The position numbers were made by a program, and so were the translations under genes. Shown here in pieces: positions 47,700-59,538 of a DNA stretch of 64,000 bases. The notes beneath the pieces were generated by a model. The model made no database searches. It was not told where the DNA came from and was given only the letters and a program-made list of their open reading frames with translations. Source of the stretch: Meandrina meandrites (lineage: Eukaryota > Cnidaria > Anthozoa > Scleractinia > Meandrinidae); contig OY855905.1 in assembly GCA_963693305.1 (NCBI GenBank), positions 29,656,937 through 29,720,936 on the forward strand, written 5' to 3'. Numbering within the stretch: the stretch's first letter is position 1; each line of letters starts with the position of its first letter.

Positions 47700-48455
47700 A
47701 AAGTCAGAAAGAATATTTCAGCGAGTGATAGTGTTGTTTTAGACGCCTCTATAACAGGGAACGAATCGAACGTGTACAGAACAGAAGAAACTTGATAGCA
47801 ATAATAGCACCTTATTTTTAAAATAATAGCTTATTAGATAATTTGAAACGATGGTATTCATCGAGTTGTAGGTGACATAGAAATTTAAATACTCGTTAAG
47901 ATAATTTAAAATGAAATTGATGCGAAAATACGCAAAAGAGATTTAATTTACTCGTGTTATAAATAATACTTCGCTGAGTTTAAATCACCTTTGACCTTTG
48001 GAGATCAGTCAGAAAGCAATAGCTTTACATTTATCGTTTCTGATAATATTTTTTTGTACATTTCCGTTTAGGCGTTGGAGTTTTGCCAAGGAAATGATTT
48101 CTGTTTGCTCTATGTAGTTGTTTCAAATGTTGTTTGAGTTGAATTTCTTGTTATGCATGTGTATTCTTTCGTACAATGTTATTTTTCAGCCCACTAATAT
48201 GAATAAGTCTGCCGTGTTCACACTTGTAATGGATCGTTTTAGTTTTTTTTTTTTCTCTCTCGATAAATTAGCCCTCTCCGTCCATAAATGTTGCAGGAAT
48301 CAATATTTATAAACTGTACATGGAAAAAGGGAGAGCCTCAGAGACAAATCAGTTAATTGATTTTTCTCATGATCATCAAATTAGCAAGTCTGTATACGTG
48401 TCTCGCTGTGTCTTTATTTTGTATTTTGTTTCAAATAAATGCTCAATCTTACAGC
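47700..48455 (+). other. Probable 3' UTR of the diacylglycerol kinase gene
   Basis: AT-rich sequence with no conserved reading frame after the TAA. The best polyadenylation signal I see is AATAAA at 48434-48439, so a roughly 0.75-kb 3' UTR is plausible. Transcript ends are not visible here. Confidence 0.4.
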
Positions 48456-49302
48456 TCACATCACAGTGTTTCTGGTGGTAGTCTGCTTGCTACTTGTCAG
48501 TTCGGCTTTAACCATTTAGGTACATCATACATTTGTAGGTCAACAGATCATTGGATCGATGGATCAGTAGATCAGTGATCGTTACATTGATGGATCGGAG
48601 CGCTAGATTGTAGGCTTAATAATCTGTGTTCAAGTTTACTTGATGTATCAGATCACCGTTGCACAACCGATTGAGCTACGAAGTTGTGCTCTTTTCACAT
48701 TTCTTATACTCCATACCCCAAACCCAATCAGAAGCGTGTAGGTCGTGCGACTTGAGCGTGACGTCTTTACCTTGTTACCTTAACGTATGAGCTCATAACG
48801 ATGAGCTTAGCCTGCGAACAGGCTTCCAATTGAAAGTGTGGCGAAAAAGAAATCTACGAGCGAAGCGAGTATAGCGGCGTTCCTTTGCCCCCAGGCCCTT
48901 GCTTCCTTTTCGCCGGTTGCTTTCTCGCCCTGGCCCATCGGCCGGCCGGGGAAGTATCATTTGTTCTTCTTGACATTGACTTGGCGGGAAAATTCCGGCG
49001 ACCTTACTAAGCAAGAATGTATGGTATGTACTTTTCCCTCGCTGACATACTGTCGTGTCGCCTTGACAACGTCAAGGTGACACGAGACAATAAAAGGGGA
49101 AAACGGGAATCTTTTTTGCATATAAAAAGGGAAAGACAAGCTGATATAAGTAGTAACTTGCAATTGTCCACGTTTGAACAACTGATCATAGCAAGCTAAA
49201 GTACGGCAAGCCTGTGGCGTATGCTAAAGGACAGCCCACTGCCCGAGAAAAAAAAAACTGTCATACCCCCCCCCCCCCCTCCCCCCCCGGCCTGGTCCCC
49301 CG
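48456..49302. other. Intergenic stretch after the kinase gene
   Basis: Contains short GATC-rich repeats near 48540-48600, then GC-richer sequence. No recognisable gene, SINE or inverted-repeat element. Interrupted C runs (14 then 8) lie at 49266-49288. Confidence 0.35.
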
Positions 49303-49368
49303 CAATCTCGTTCCCAGAGTCCACAGGCTCCACGGTCAGCGGTTTAGTCGCCGGGTGAAACTCTGGGG
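49303..49368 (+). repeat. 66-bp inverted repeat, left copy
   Basis: Perfect 66/66 reverse complement of 63302-63367, 13.9 kb away. Contains CTCGTTCCCAGAGTCC and CACGGTCAGCGGTTTAGTCG. It may be the end of one large element or two copies of a dispersed repeat related to 4070-4250. Confidence 0.8.
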
Positions 49369-51487
49369 AAATGGAATTATTCGAATTAATTCGAATTTTT
49401 TGATTGGCTGTTTCAATACAATAGCCTTCGAACTCAGACGTATTTCCGGAAGTTGATTATGAAGCTTTTGCCGAGATTTTTGGAGTTCGTTCGTTTGTGT
49501 TTTGCAGTATCTTGGTCTTAAACCGCGATTTATGATGCCATTCCCCGCTCCGTTTTCAAGGTAGGTAAAAACTAGCTTTAGTTTTTGGTTTTCACCCGGT
49601 TGTTAAATAGTATTTTCTCCGATCGAGGAGGTGGAAATGTCTGATGTGTTTTTTATACATTTCCGATTTTTAGTAAATTCTGGTGCTTTTCTAAACGTAA
49701 ATACATCCCAGCGACTACATCTGTGTGCAACGCCGGCTGTTATCAGCTGTTATGCAGGAATATTATTTATATTGAAAATTATCGGACATTGATTATGTAG
49801 AGTGTTTATTGTAAATAAAGGAAATAGAAAACTTCCATATTGCACATAACTGACTAGGTTGTAAACCTAATCTCAACAGGGCATGCAACTGTTTATGAGA
49901 ATTTCTTCAGACAGTGGGTAATGGTATGTGAAAAAACTGTGAACCACACTGAACCTTGAAAGTGCATGATATAAAGTTCAAACATCAGTCCTTACTTGGA
50001 AAACTGCACTTTGCTTGTTGATATACTTTTACAATGTTTACCTATATTGGTCTCAGATGGAAAAGATATAACTCTCTCTCTCTCTTGGTTCCTACAATAA
50101 TTTATTTTAAAATTTCCCCTTAACCACCACCCCAGCCAAACCACCAACTGCTTAAAACTGTGGAAACCTGGATGGACTCCAGCCTTCTAGGCCACTAGGC
50201 TCAAATGAAGACTTAACCAAGAGTTGTGCTGTCGTATCATCCCCTATTGCAATTGTTACACAATCATTTATTTCTAATGGCTTCAAGGACTCACACCATA
50301 AAGCATCTTTTGTGATCACAGACATATTTCAATTTATTTTTGCAGGTCCTGCAGTTGGCTAAATGACAACAAATAGACACCTATGTCCACTAACTGCAAC
50401 ATGAGAATAAAGTTGACATATTTTTCCACTCAATCTGACTGCTTATCATTTTGTGTTTTGTACAAGTTACTGGGTAGTGTCCATTCCAGCCCACACCTCT
50501 TGACAGTCTTTTGGAGTTTCAGGAGTCTTTCAGTGTGTTGTATTGCAAGATAATGTTTATTTCACAAATATTTGTTTTGGTGAATCTGCCGAATCAAATC
50601 AAATCTTTGTAACTTGCCAAAATAACCTGTAGTACAACAAACAAGATGGGGGCACATTGGGCTAATGTAAGGCCCCACCACTAAACTTCGGATTGAATGG
50701 TCCAGGTTTCAAGCCCCAGCCAGGGTCATTGTGTTGTCAGTGTTCTGGGAAAGACACTCAACTCTCAAAAATAAATGGGTTCCATTGCAGTATTCCTGCA
50801 ATGGACTAATATTCCATCCGGGGGGACAGGGGAAGAAGAGATATGCCTAGTCATTGACACTGCAATGCTACAGAAATGGGGTAACACAACAAGCCATTCA
50901 AGCAATCTATGACACACAAGCAGTATTTCTTGGGCTGTGCTGGCTGCATGCAGTTGGGGGTAGGCCATGTACAGAAAACCAATACAATGTTCAACTAATA
51001 TTCACATGGTAGCACTCAGTGAATGTTACAAATAGCTAAATCAGTTCATAGAAACACCCTTGGCGAACTTTAATTTCAGCAAAAATAAAGTACAATTACA
51101 CTGTATTCATGAATGCAAGGCCATGTTTCTCTGATAAGTCACAGCATTTTATAAATGCTTTAAACAGTCACTTTTATCTACAACTAGTTCGGTTAAAGAT
51201 AAAACAAATTCATCATTTGTCTAATGAGTTACAAATGCCAGAGGAAATTTTCGATTTTAAGTCATGACGAAAATGTACCGAGGAACTTCGTCAACAACAG
51301 AGGGAAAATGAATAAATTTGAGTAAAACCGATGAGAAACGAGCACGAAGTTCCATCGGATGACAACCAAACCGCGACATATCTGTTATTGCTACGGACCG
51401 CAAAAGTTCCAGCTTTTTTGGTGAAACCAATATTGCAACTGTAGTCTCCCACTGTAGTGGAAAATACGGCACATAATTGCTTACCTG
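49369..51487. other. No recognised gene; possible short first exon
   Basis: A possible + strand first exon ends CGTTTTCAAG before GTAGGT at 49561, with ATG at 49532, but no continuing exon was found. CT repeats occur near 50070-50090, and a SINE occupies 50640-50830. The rest is AT-rich without conserved frames. Confidence 0.3.
50640..50830 (+). repeat. tRNA-derived SINE (plus strand)
   Basis: An A-box region TTGGGCTAATGTAAGG is followed by a B-box-like CAGGTTTCAAGCCCC, then GGGAAAGACACTCAACTCTC and a CTGCAATGGACTAAT block. These match the reverse strand of the SINEs at 21129 and 39971 in order. Partly eroded copy. Confidence 0.6.
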
Positions 51488-51753
51488 CGTATTCGATTGC
51501 ATTTCAATGAAAATTTGATTTTCGAAATGAGCTTTCGATCGGCGTGCAGTTGCTCCGTGCTCTCACGGCCGTCGTTTACAATGCTGTGTGTAAAGGTAGA
51601 TTCGACCACTGGCCTTCCTCGAAAGATTTCTTCCAGAGAAAAAAATACATTCGTATACAACTTGGCATTACGACTCCCTTTGTTTACGTTTGTCCTCCAG
51701 GAGCTTACACAATCCAGACAATCTGACGTGCATGTTTTGCTTTCAAACAGCAC
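51488..51753 (-). CDS. Possible first coding exon of an unknown minus-strand gene
   Basis: A frame from ATG at 51753 runs 88 codons and ends ...CNRIR at a strong donor, CGCAG|GTAAGC, at 51488/51487. It contains a Cys-rich start (MLFESKTCTSDCLDC). I do not recognise the protein. No downstream exon was identified with confidence toward lower coordinates, so it may be chance, a lineage-specific gene or a transposon exon. Confidence 0.25.
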
Positions 51754-53744
51754 TATCGATCTATCGCAGTTTTCCCGTTGAGCTGTTTTTTCTTCAAAGG
51801 AGCCTTTAAATCACCCATAAAAGCGTTGATCCACTTGACTTTACGAGTTGTATATCGAGTCGTATATCGCGATCGAGAGAGTGGAGTTCTCAGATTTTTA
51901 TACTGACCAGATACTGACCTAGCCGATTGCGTGACGAGCCAAAGGAACGTCTGCGAAGGAGGCTAATACTGACCCCATTCTCGTCCCCAGAGGCCGCGAT
52001 CCTTGCGCCACTGAGCCTTCGGATTTTCCCGATTTTTCCACTTCCGTTTTACTAGCTAAGCATGCGCACAACAACCGGAACCCATGAATTCAGGGAGCGG
52101 TAAACTTAGGCCTGGGCACCGGGCGAATAAACACCGCGGAAAAACGCACCGCGCATGTGCAGAACTTTTGAAAGATTATAAGGGAATGACCGAAAAAGTG
52201 AACATTTTCGCGATTTTTAAGAAAACCCCCGAATATTTAAGGTAAAGATTTTAACTGAGGGTACATTGTTTCCTGTTCTTTTACCTGTCAATTTACAGTT
52301 TCATGATTTTTCTTACAATTTTTGCTATAAGCATCGAAAGTTCGCACTTTTGGGCACTCTGTTTGCCATCGATGGAACTGTCTTCGCACGTCAGTGGAAC
52401 ATGAAGATTTTGCTCATTTTTTAAGAAATCCCTAACATATCTCACGCTGATATCACAACTGTAGTTTTACCTTAATATGCTTTTGTGAACACTAGTTTCT
52501 AGCCTGCCGATCTTTTTTCTACTATCCGCTACACGCCTTGAAAGTTTACAACACGGTGTTTAAATATCGATCTTATGTTGAAATTCACACCAGAAAATTA
52601 ATCATTTTGGGTTTATTTAAATCTTTGTTTCCACCCTCACAGTTTGTCTTCTACTTTTGTCAATCAACATCATTAGCTTGCATGTCTAGGCTGACATAGT
52701 TTGTGTGATTTACTTGCGCAGACGATCGAAGAGTTCGATCAGCAAACTTCTTCCACGCAAGTGTATCGTCAAAGGTGATTTTAAAGGACTCCTCAGCATA
52801 TTTAACCTTGATATAAATAAAATGCAGTTTCTACCCCTCCAGTCTTTTTTCTTTGTTGTATTACAAGCTTAAAAAGTTTGCACTAAAGATCATGAGGCTA
52901 ACTAGAACAGAAAGGTAATTCTATGAAAATTCCATTTCTCATTCAGGTTGCTTATATTGCTTTTAAAAATGATTCTTGTAGTATCCTGTGTTTTTATTTT
53001 CAGTAAAGGTTCATAAAACCTTTTAATAAACACATCATACTTACTTTGTTACATAACATGGAATAATAATTTTATTATTGAAGCCGTTAGATGGATGCAG
53101 AATGTTAAAGGTCAATACACTGGTATTGCTTTGATTAGCTTTTTAAATCCCAAGTGGTTGATTTGTAGAAGATAACTAAACATGGTAATTTTCATCTCTA
53201 TATAATAATAATAATACATAATATTTTAAGAGGAGGCCTCCAATCACCTAGAGGTGGTTTTCAGGAGGGTCCTCTGAGAAAATAAATGTCAAACCTTTAA
53301 AATACATTAAAATCTAAGATACAATAAAAGGACAAAACCTATGTGGTAATAAAAACTAAAAATATCTAAAACTGTAGCTAACTAAGATTAAAAACTAGAA
53401 CAAGAGATTAAAATACTACTAACTAACAACAAAAAACGACAAGGCATTTTGGCCTTATTTGTGATGACTATGGTCATTTTGATTATTAGCAGATTACATG
53501 TATATACATGGCAAGCCTTTTATTTTTCCGATTCATTACATATTTATTCCTGGCAATAACAAAATTGATGCTTGTCATTTTCAGGACAGTTTAATTTTTG
53601 CTTTATGTTTCACTACCTTACAAACTAGCAAAGCACATCAATAAGGAGGGTCTGTCAGTATAGATTCAATATTTACTCATTGTAGTATGTGTTGTACTCT
53701 TGCTATTTGTGTTGTCATTCAAAGACAATAATGAATAAACTTGT

Positions 53745-54060
53745 CACAAGGTCTAAGCAAATGAGTGTAGCTTTCTACTTCATCACAGTCCCCATTAGCA
53801 AAGTGAGCTCCACCCTGTCACATGGTTGCATGTTGTTTAGTCAAGTGCCAAGTGGTTAAAAATGGCAGGAAGATCATAGCCCCATCTCTTTATTGGCTTC
53901 CTTGATTTTCCTTATGATTTCTACAGACTCTTTGTCAAGGATTTGGACCCCCTCCCAGTCAATCTCGTGATTAGCCTGTGACTGGTGTTCCCAGATTGGT
54001 CCAGATTGCACCAAGATGTTAAGGTCGTTCATTTCTAATGTTCACCCAGTCTCCAGAAAA
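53745..54060 (-). pseudogene. Penelope-like retroelement C-terminal fragment
   Basis: Minus-strand codons read EHQSQANHEIDWEGVQILDK then, after a frame shift, [14 protein letters not shown] and a stop. The H-x-I-D-W and LPAIFNHL patterns resemble the GIY-YIG end of Penelope-like elements. It parallels the fragment at 16850-16990. Decayed. Confidence 0.4.
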
Positions 54061-54689
54061 CTGCACTTGTAATTTCACTGCCAAACTTGTAGTATTTAGA
54101 GGTTACTTTTAAGGGAGACAAAACTACTATTATGTTCATTTTTCTGCATATGATGAACAAACAGTCCCATCAGAATGTAAATCACATTGAGCTGACATGG
54201 ATATGCATGCATGCAAACTTGGCTTCAAGAATGTCAATAACTCACTCCTAAATAGTATGTGTCTTTCTCTCCAAAGTGTACCATTATGAATGATTACCAT
54301 CATCTTTCAATCCTCTTGTGTTTATCGAAGCAACAGAATTATCTCTGAAATATTTACACATGTTGTAATCAATCTGAGGTTAAGTAAAACCACACGAGTA
54401 AAGTACATAATAGTAAATCTGAATGGCTTAATTACATGTAAGACAGCAACATTGGGTGACATTGGTTCAAAGCTCTTTTTTTCCAATGTAAATTGCAAAG
54501 AAAAAACCACGGTGATTTCACCTCTAAAAAGGTTCAAATCCATTGAAAACAGCAATTGTAAAATATTCTTACTAGCATTCCTTCATAGAGAACCCACACT
54601 GGGCAAACCAGCAACAAGCTTTTTCGCCCTTTGATTGCATAGGAATATTTTATGTGCAAAATTTAATTTTAATGGAGAGACAGAGAGAG

Positions 54690-54960
54690 AGAGAGGGTAG
54701 TGGCTACCTGAAATAACTAGAGAGGTAAAAACGGAAGGTAGCCAGATTTACAGATACATTAATACATTTTAAGTTTTGGTTTAGCACTGAATGAAAACAA
54801 TAAAATATAGAAATCGATGATTCCTTTTTCGACAATGGGCAAAAAATACACTGATCAGTGATGCTTCCCATAAAATAGTTTAAAATTGTAAATGTTGTTT
54901 ATAGTGGTCATGCACTTAGCTTCGAGATAGCTAGTTTGCAGGCATGCCACTGAAACATAG
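54690..54960 (-). repeat. LINE 3' UTR-like repeat
   Basis: GGCTACCTGAAATAACT followed by GGTAGCCAG matches GGCTGCCTGAAATAACT and GGCAGCCAG near 46150-46195. That links it to the 3' UTR of the LINE end at 46073-46512. No coding part is recognised. Confidence 0.45.
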
Positions 54961-55029
54961 GAAACAAATAACTTTAAATGAACATAACATGGTTAAAAAT
55001 CCCAACTGGCTGGAGGCAGACCAGTTGGC

Positions 55030-55168
55030 TATATACAAAGCGTGACCGAGGATTTGAACTCGGGACGACCGTGAAACAAATCCAGCTAGTGGCAGGGTGG
55101 AGGGCTTGAACCCGGCACCTCCAGATTACAAGTCCAGCGCCCTAAACCACTCGGCCACGCTGCCTCCT
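55030..55168 (-). repeat. tRNA-derived SINE resembling a tRNA with TGT anticodon
   Basis: On the minus strand from 55168: GGCAGCGTGGCCGAGTGG (A box), a CTTGTAA loop that would give a TGT anticodon, then GCCGGGTTCAAGCCC (B box). A second B-box-like CGAGTTCAAATCC follows about 60 bp on. The anticodon stem has mismatches and the head continues into repeat sequence, so it is a SINE rather than a tRNA gene. Confidence 0.6.
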
Positions 55169-55377
55169 CGAAATATTAATAAATAAATTACTCAAAAGTT
55201 GAATATGAAAATAAATTGGTAAATATTCAAGGCACTGCAAGACAACCATTCGAACGCCACATATTTATAATTTGATAATGTAAGAAAAACTGGCCTGTTA
55301 ACGTGAAGGCTCCATCTTTAATGGTCCAATATTTCTAATGAAGCTTATTTATAGCTCGAGTAAATACCCTGGTCGCT

Positions 55378-55926
55378 CTACGTGAAATTTAATACAAGCA
55401 AGCCGAAATCCGAACTGGAATCCACGTGCAAACAGTCAATCATGTCGTTCAGTGGAACATCATTGTGACCATTTCCTTGCTCCTGAGCTCTCATTATGCT
55501 GCAAGGTCTCCCGGTAAATAAACTACTTTCACGGAATAATAAACATCCGATTTGCTTCTGTTGTCGATGTAACACATGGTAACAGCATATCATCGCACGA
55601 GTTCCCAGAGTAGTTTTCGCGTAAAAATTCTGTTCTAGATCTGCAATGGTAAATTCCTCGTGTGATTCAGGATCAAACCTGAGTCCAAAAAACGAATTTC
55701 GCTTACAATACTTACAGATTACTTCCCTCTCCGTACAAAAGTCGAAGTTTTCAGCAGCGAACACGGCTTTGTTTTCATTCCAGAATCGTGACGTTGCAGG
55801 CATGCGCGGTGCGTTTTTCCGCGGTGTCGGCGAATAAGGGCAAACAAATCGGAGGTGTCCGGCAATCGTGACGTCACGAGTATGCTGTCCCGGGAAGTTC
55901 AAACTCCTGTAAACAAGTGGTTTCAT
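55378..55926 (-). CDS. Hypothetical 182-residue protein
   Basis: The longest intact unassigned minus-strand frame in the last 15 kb. It starts MKPLVYRSLNFPGQHTRD and has a CTEREVICKYCKR cysteine cluster that might bind metal. There is no signal peptide or membrane segment. Its 5' third overlaps the right copy of a 27-bp inverted repeat and a CRE-like TGACGTCA palindrome, which argues for partly repeat-derived sequence. Family unknown; it may be a single-exon gene, a transposon exon or chance. Confidence 0.3.
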   Translation of the reverse strand: MKPLVYRSLNFPGQHTRDVTIAGHLRFVCPYSPTPRKNAPRMPATSRFWNENKAVFAAENFDFCTEREVICKYCKRNSFFGLRFDPESHEEFTIADLEQNFYAKTTLGTRAMICCYHVLHRQQKQIGCLLFRESSLFTGRPCSIMRAQEQGNGHNDVPLNDMIDCLHVDSSSDFGLLVLNFT

Positions 55927-57942
55927 CAGCGGTGTTTTGAGCGATTGTAATCATACAGATCATAACAAAAATCACGAAAGGATCGAAGGCATGCTGAATC
56001 TTACATAAGACAAAGCCTTTAAAGTTCAGATTTGGCTAAAATACAAAAGCATCAAGGAATTAAAACAAAAAATTCGTGAATGATCGATAGAAATCGTGCC
56101 CAAAATGTCACGATGTTGCGCCATTTCAAGGCCGATATCTTTGAAACCCAAAGATGTTCACCACGGAGAGAACGATATGAGGTGGAGAAAATATAAAACT
56201 TTAAATGCCCCAAAACATAAAATCGTTAAATGGCTTTCTTAAAATGATCAGTGACTTTAATCACAGCTCACTGGGCGTAAATTGTGCACATTGCGTGATT
56301 GCCGCGAAAAAGCAACTGAAGAAATGGGCACAAAAATGATGAAAGCGCTTCTTACGCAAACCCATAAACCAAAATAATGCTTGTTAAGTTTACATTTGCT
56401 GCTGTGATTTGCTCAGTATTTCTTAACAATCCTTACAACAATCTAAAAAATAGTATATACTTTACTCGGCGAGGAAATTATTGGAGGCTGACGCGAGCTT
56501 ACCTCGAAAAAAAAAATTATGATTTACAAAAAGACATCGATCGACTGTATAGAGAGACAATTGTTGGTGTTTCACAAGATCAGGACGAACCTAAAAGATC
56601 AATATATTGACCTGGCAAGTGATTTAACCAATAAAACTTTTATATAAGATATGGTATACATGTAGGAGATCGATAAACCACCATTATTACCCGTGTAGCA
56701 TAGCCGTATAAGTTAACGGCGAAATTGCTTCTGGAGCCAATTGTTCTCAAGTAGCTCCAGAAACAGAAGCACCATTTGCAATTCTTAAAAGCTTTTGACA
56801 TATGAACATATGGTTTTTGAGCAAAATTTGTCCCGTTTATTTAAATTTGTTCTCACGCTGTTTCCTCGGGCGTCCGCATCGTTCGGGTCATATCGGCAGC
56901 AAACTAAACTTCAACCATGACAAGTCTGATACGGACATATTGAAGGCCTGCCCCAAATAATTAAACAAGATTTAGGTAAACCTTGGTTTAACTTAAATTT
57001 GTTCAATTGTTCCAGCCACCATAATGTATTTGCATATTTTATAGTAAATCCATTTAGAAGGTGCATAGTAGCAGATTCGCTGCTTATCAAAATATTTACA
57101 TGTAAACACATCTATATTGGTCAAGCCACAGCCATACTTGAGACTTTTGGCCCCAAAAGTTGACTCACTTTTTAACTCTTTTCATTCCTTGGCAATCAAC
57201 AATTCTTGTAATGCAGATATATCATGCCCAGGGCCTTTCCTGCATACTACAATGAAAATGTGCATGTCCTCATCATTTTTTGTGCACATTTTCTTTATAC
57301 CCATTGATATACCCATTTAATAATAATAAAAACTTTATTGACAACATCTGTGATAATTCTCTGTGATGTAAAATAATAATAATTATAACTATAATAATAA
57401 TAATAACAGAAATTGACCAGGCATATATATATTTTTTAATTTTAGGCAGATAAAAATCTTTGTTCTCAGCCAACCTTGTATTATGTGTAAGCACCCACAA
57501 ACATAATAATTAAATAATTTTTTCATTGAAGGGAAAACAAGCCCAGGGAGGAAAATGGCAGAAACTTTGCAAACTCAGAAAAAGAGACAAAAATATTGCA
57601 GTGCAACTGAAAATAGTAATTTTTAATACAGAAAGGTTTTACAAGCAAGGGCCACTTTTCTACAGAAGAAAGGCAAAGTTAAAAAGTGTTGCAAATTTTG
57701 TTACATTTGTTTTCATTAGAAAAATGCAATAATCCATGAATTTCACAGATAGCAATAATATATTCAAATGTTCAACAACAGATCTTGGAAGGGACTGATC
57801 CCCTGGAAGATGTCTTTAGATTGTTTGAGCAGCCATCAGTTACAGAACAAATGGGAGAAATTATCTTGGTCAGGTTGCTATACCTGTGATCTAGCCTTGA
57901 ATTTGTAAACCCAGAAACTTCACTCCATAATACATAATTGAC
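55927..57942. other. No recognised gene
   Basis: AT-rich. A 77-codon + frame (56377-56610) is unlike anything I know. ATAATAATA low-complexity sequence lies at 57318-57410. No inverted-repeat element with clear flanks was seen. Confidence 0.35.
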
Positions 57943-59538
57943 CAGGGATGTAGATAAAAGCCGGCAGCCGGAAAAAATCGCCGGCTATTCCGAAAAAAAT
58001 TCCGGCTGATGAATCGTAGAGGGACGATACACAATAGTTAAAAATAGAAAATGTGTTTGGCATCGGCTTTAAACATATTGTGTTGAATAAAATTATTTGT
58101 TTTGTGTGTTTTATTTGTATTCTATGTTCTCTTGGCTTTATTTCTTAGTTATAAAAGGGCCATTAGTTTTTGTCTACAGCTGAGTAAATGAGATTTAATT
58201 TGTACCGCTAAATGCGATCAAGCGACTGATAAGTGCGAACCTGACTTCTCGAAATTGCACCGTCTACTTTATAGTTTGTAAAACATAGAAATGCACTACA
58301 CGTTCTAAGATTGGCTGTACAAATGTCTCAAACATTGATTCAGAAAAGAGACTAAACAATGAAGACACGGCAAACATCTGATATCAATAAAGGCCACAGC
58401 AGCGTCTTGCGTGACATTGGCTAATTTGTTTTGCTTTTGCTTTATACACTTTCTTTTGGGCTCGCCGAAATTCATTTCATAACTTGTAATTTCACATTGT
58501 TTTAGTGTGAGGTACGTAAAAACAAAACTTTCAATAGACAAATTAATTGAGGATAGGATAAAACTTGATCCACATTGTATAAATCTAATAAATTATACTG
58601 GGACAAAACTAAAGCTTTCCGCTATTCATGAAATGAAATATACAACGCATTATTTTACGAATTAAGAATATGCTTGTTCTGTAAGTGCCAATTTTTTGCC
58701 ATTGTCGCAGATTGTTTAGAAAGACAAGCATTTAGAATATTTCGACAGTTTTCGAATTTCGCTTTGTGTAAATAGACGTACTTGTTTACGTACTAGTTAT
58801 GCTATGTAACCATTGCACGTGACGTGACACGGTTTGACAGCGCCGGAATTTTACAGTCCCACGTGCGCTGAAAAACATCATTGCTTCGGGCAAAGTTGGA
58901 GATGTCCGCACCAAAAAAGATTAAATTGACCAAGCAGACGACTTTAAACAGTTTTTTAACGACGCAACAAGATGAGAACACCGATGATACGCTACAAGCC
59001 GTGAACACCGACGATCAAGACAGTCTGCTCGCCGAAGATTGTGATAACGAAACAACTTCGTTGTCAGAGAAGCCAAGAGATGAAATAATTACTCCTATGA
59101 TTTTAAATGAGTATTGTGTGTAATGAGAACCAAGGCAAAGCAACTTTTCAGAATTAACCTAGGAAAGGTTGAGAGTTCAACACAGGCATCAATACTTTCT
59201 GATATAAAAATCACAATTTTACTTTAACTTTCATAGGCACTTTCAAAACAAAAGTTTTGTTATTTACTTATTAAATCAGTAGAGGGTGCCCTTCCTGAGA
59301 CCTTTAAATTCATAGAGTTTTAGTTGCTTAAAGTACTAATTTTTCTCTATAAATGCCTCGCCAGAATTCACCAAATTGCATCTCAGGGCTATTACATGTC
59401 CAAAATTTTCCAGGGGGGCATGCCCCCGGACCCCCCTAAAGGCTCCTGGCCGTTGGCCACTCGCTTAGCTCGCTTGATAACAAATTCCGCCTATTAAACA
59501 CATTCTTCCATCTATTAAAATTTCTAACTACAACCCTG
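57943..59538 (+). mobile_element. hAT-like element with 5-bp target duplication
   Basis: Left end CAGGGATGTAGATAAAAG and right end, reversed, CAGGGTTGTAGTTAGAAA are inverted repeats. Both are flanked by TTGAC (57938-57942 and 59539-59543). CAGGG ends with a 5-bp duplication fit a hAT5-type element. GCCGGC motifs near the left end match the element at 5710-6341. The interior keeps an N-terminal coding exon (58902-59123) but no transposase core, so it is an internally deleted copy. Confidence 0.68.
58902..59123 (+). pseudogene. Transposase-like N-terminal exon with PIP-box-like motif
   Basis: The frame from ATG at 58902 encodes MSAPKKIKLTKQTTLNSFL and then an acidic Asp/Glu/Thr-rich stretch, ending after 73 codons near a possible donor (GTGT|GTAATG). 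Lys-rich N-termini followed by a QxxLxxFL motif (a near PCNA-interacting box) are a recurrent feature of transposon proteins. The rest of the protein is missing from this copy. Function inferred from position inside the hAT-like element. Confidence 0.45.

Larger units (their letters stand above)
51760..55029. other. Repeat remnants, no recognised intact gene
   Basis: Holds the dispersed repeat near 51975-52010, the left copy of a 27-bp inverted repeat (52131-52157), a likely LINE 3' remnant around 53215-53410, a Penelope-like fragment and a LINE 3' UTR-like segment. A frame at 54290-54634 shows no recognisable motif. Confidence 0.35.

Noticed and set aside
54290..54634. 114-codon plus-strand frame
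   Set aside because: No motif, no splice logic, and unremarkable length for AT-rich intergenic DNA.
55030..55168. tRNA-Thr (TGT) gene on the minus strand
   Set aside because: Mismatched anticodon stem and continuation into repeat sequence with a second B box; better explained as a SINE.
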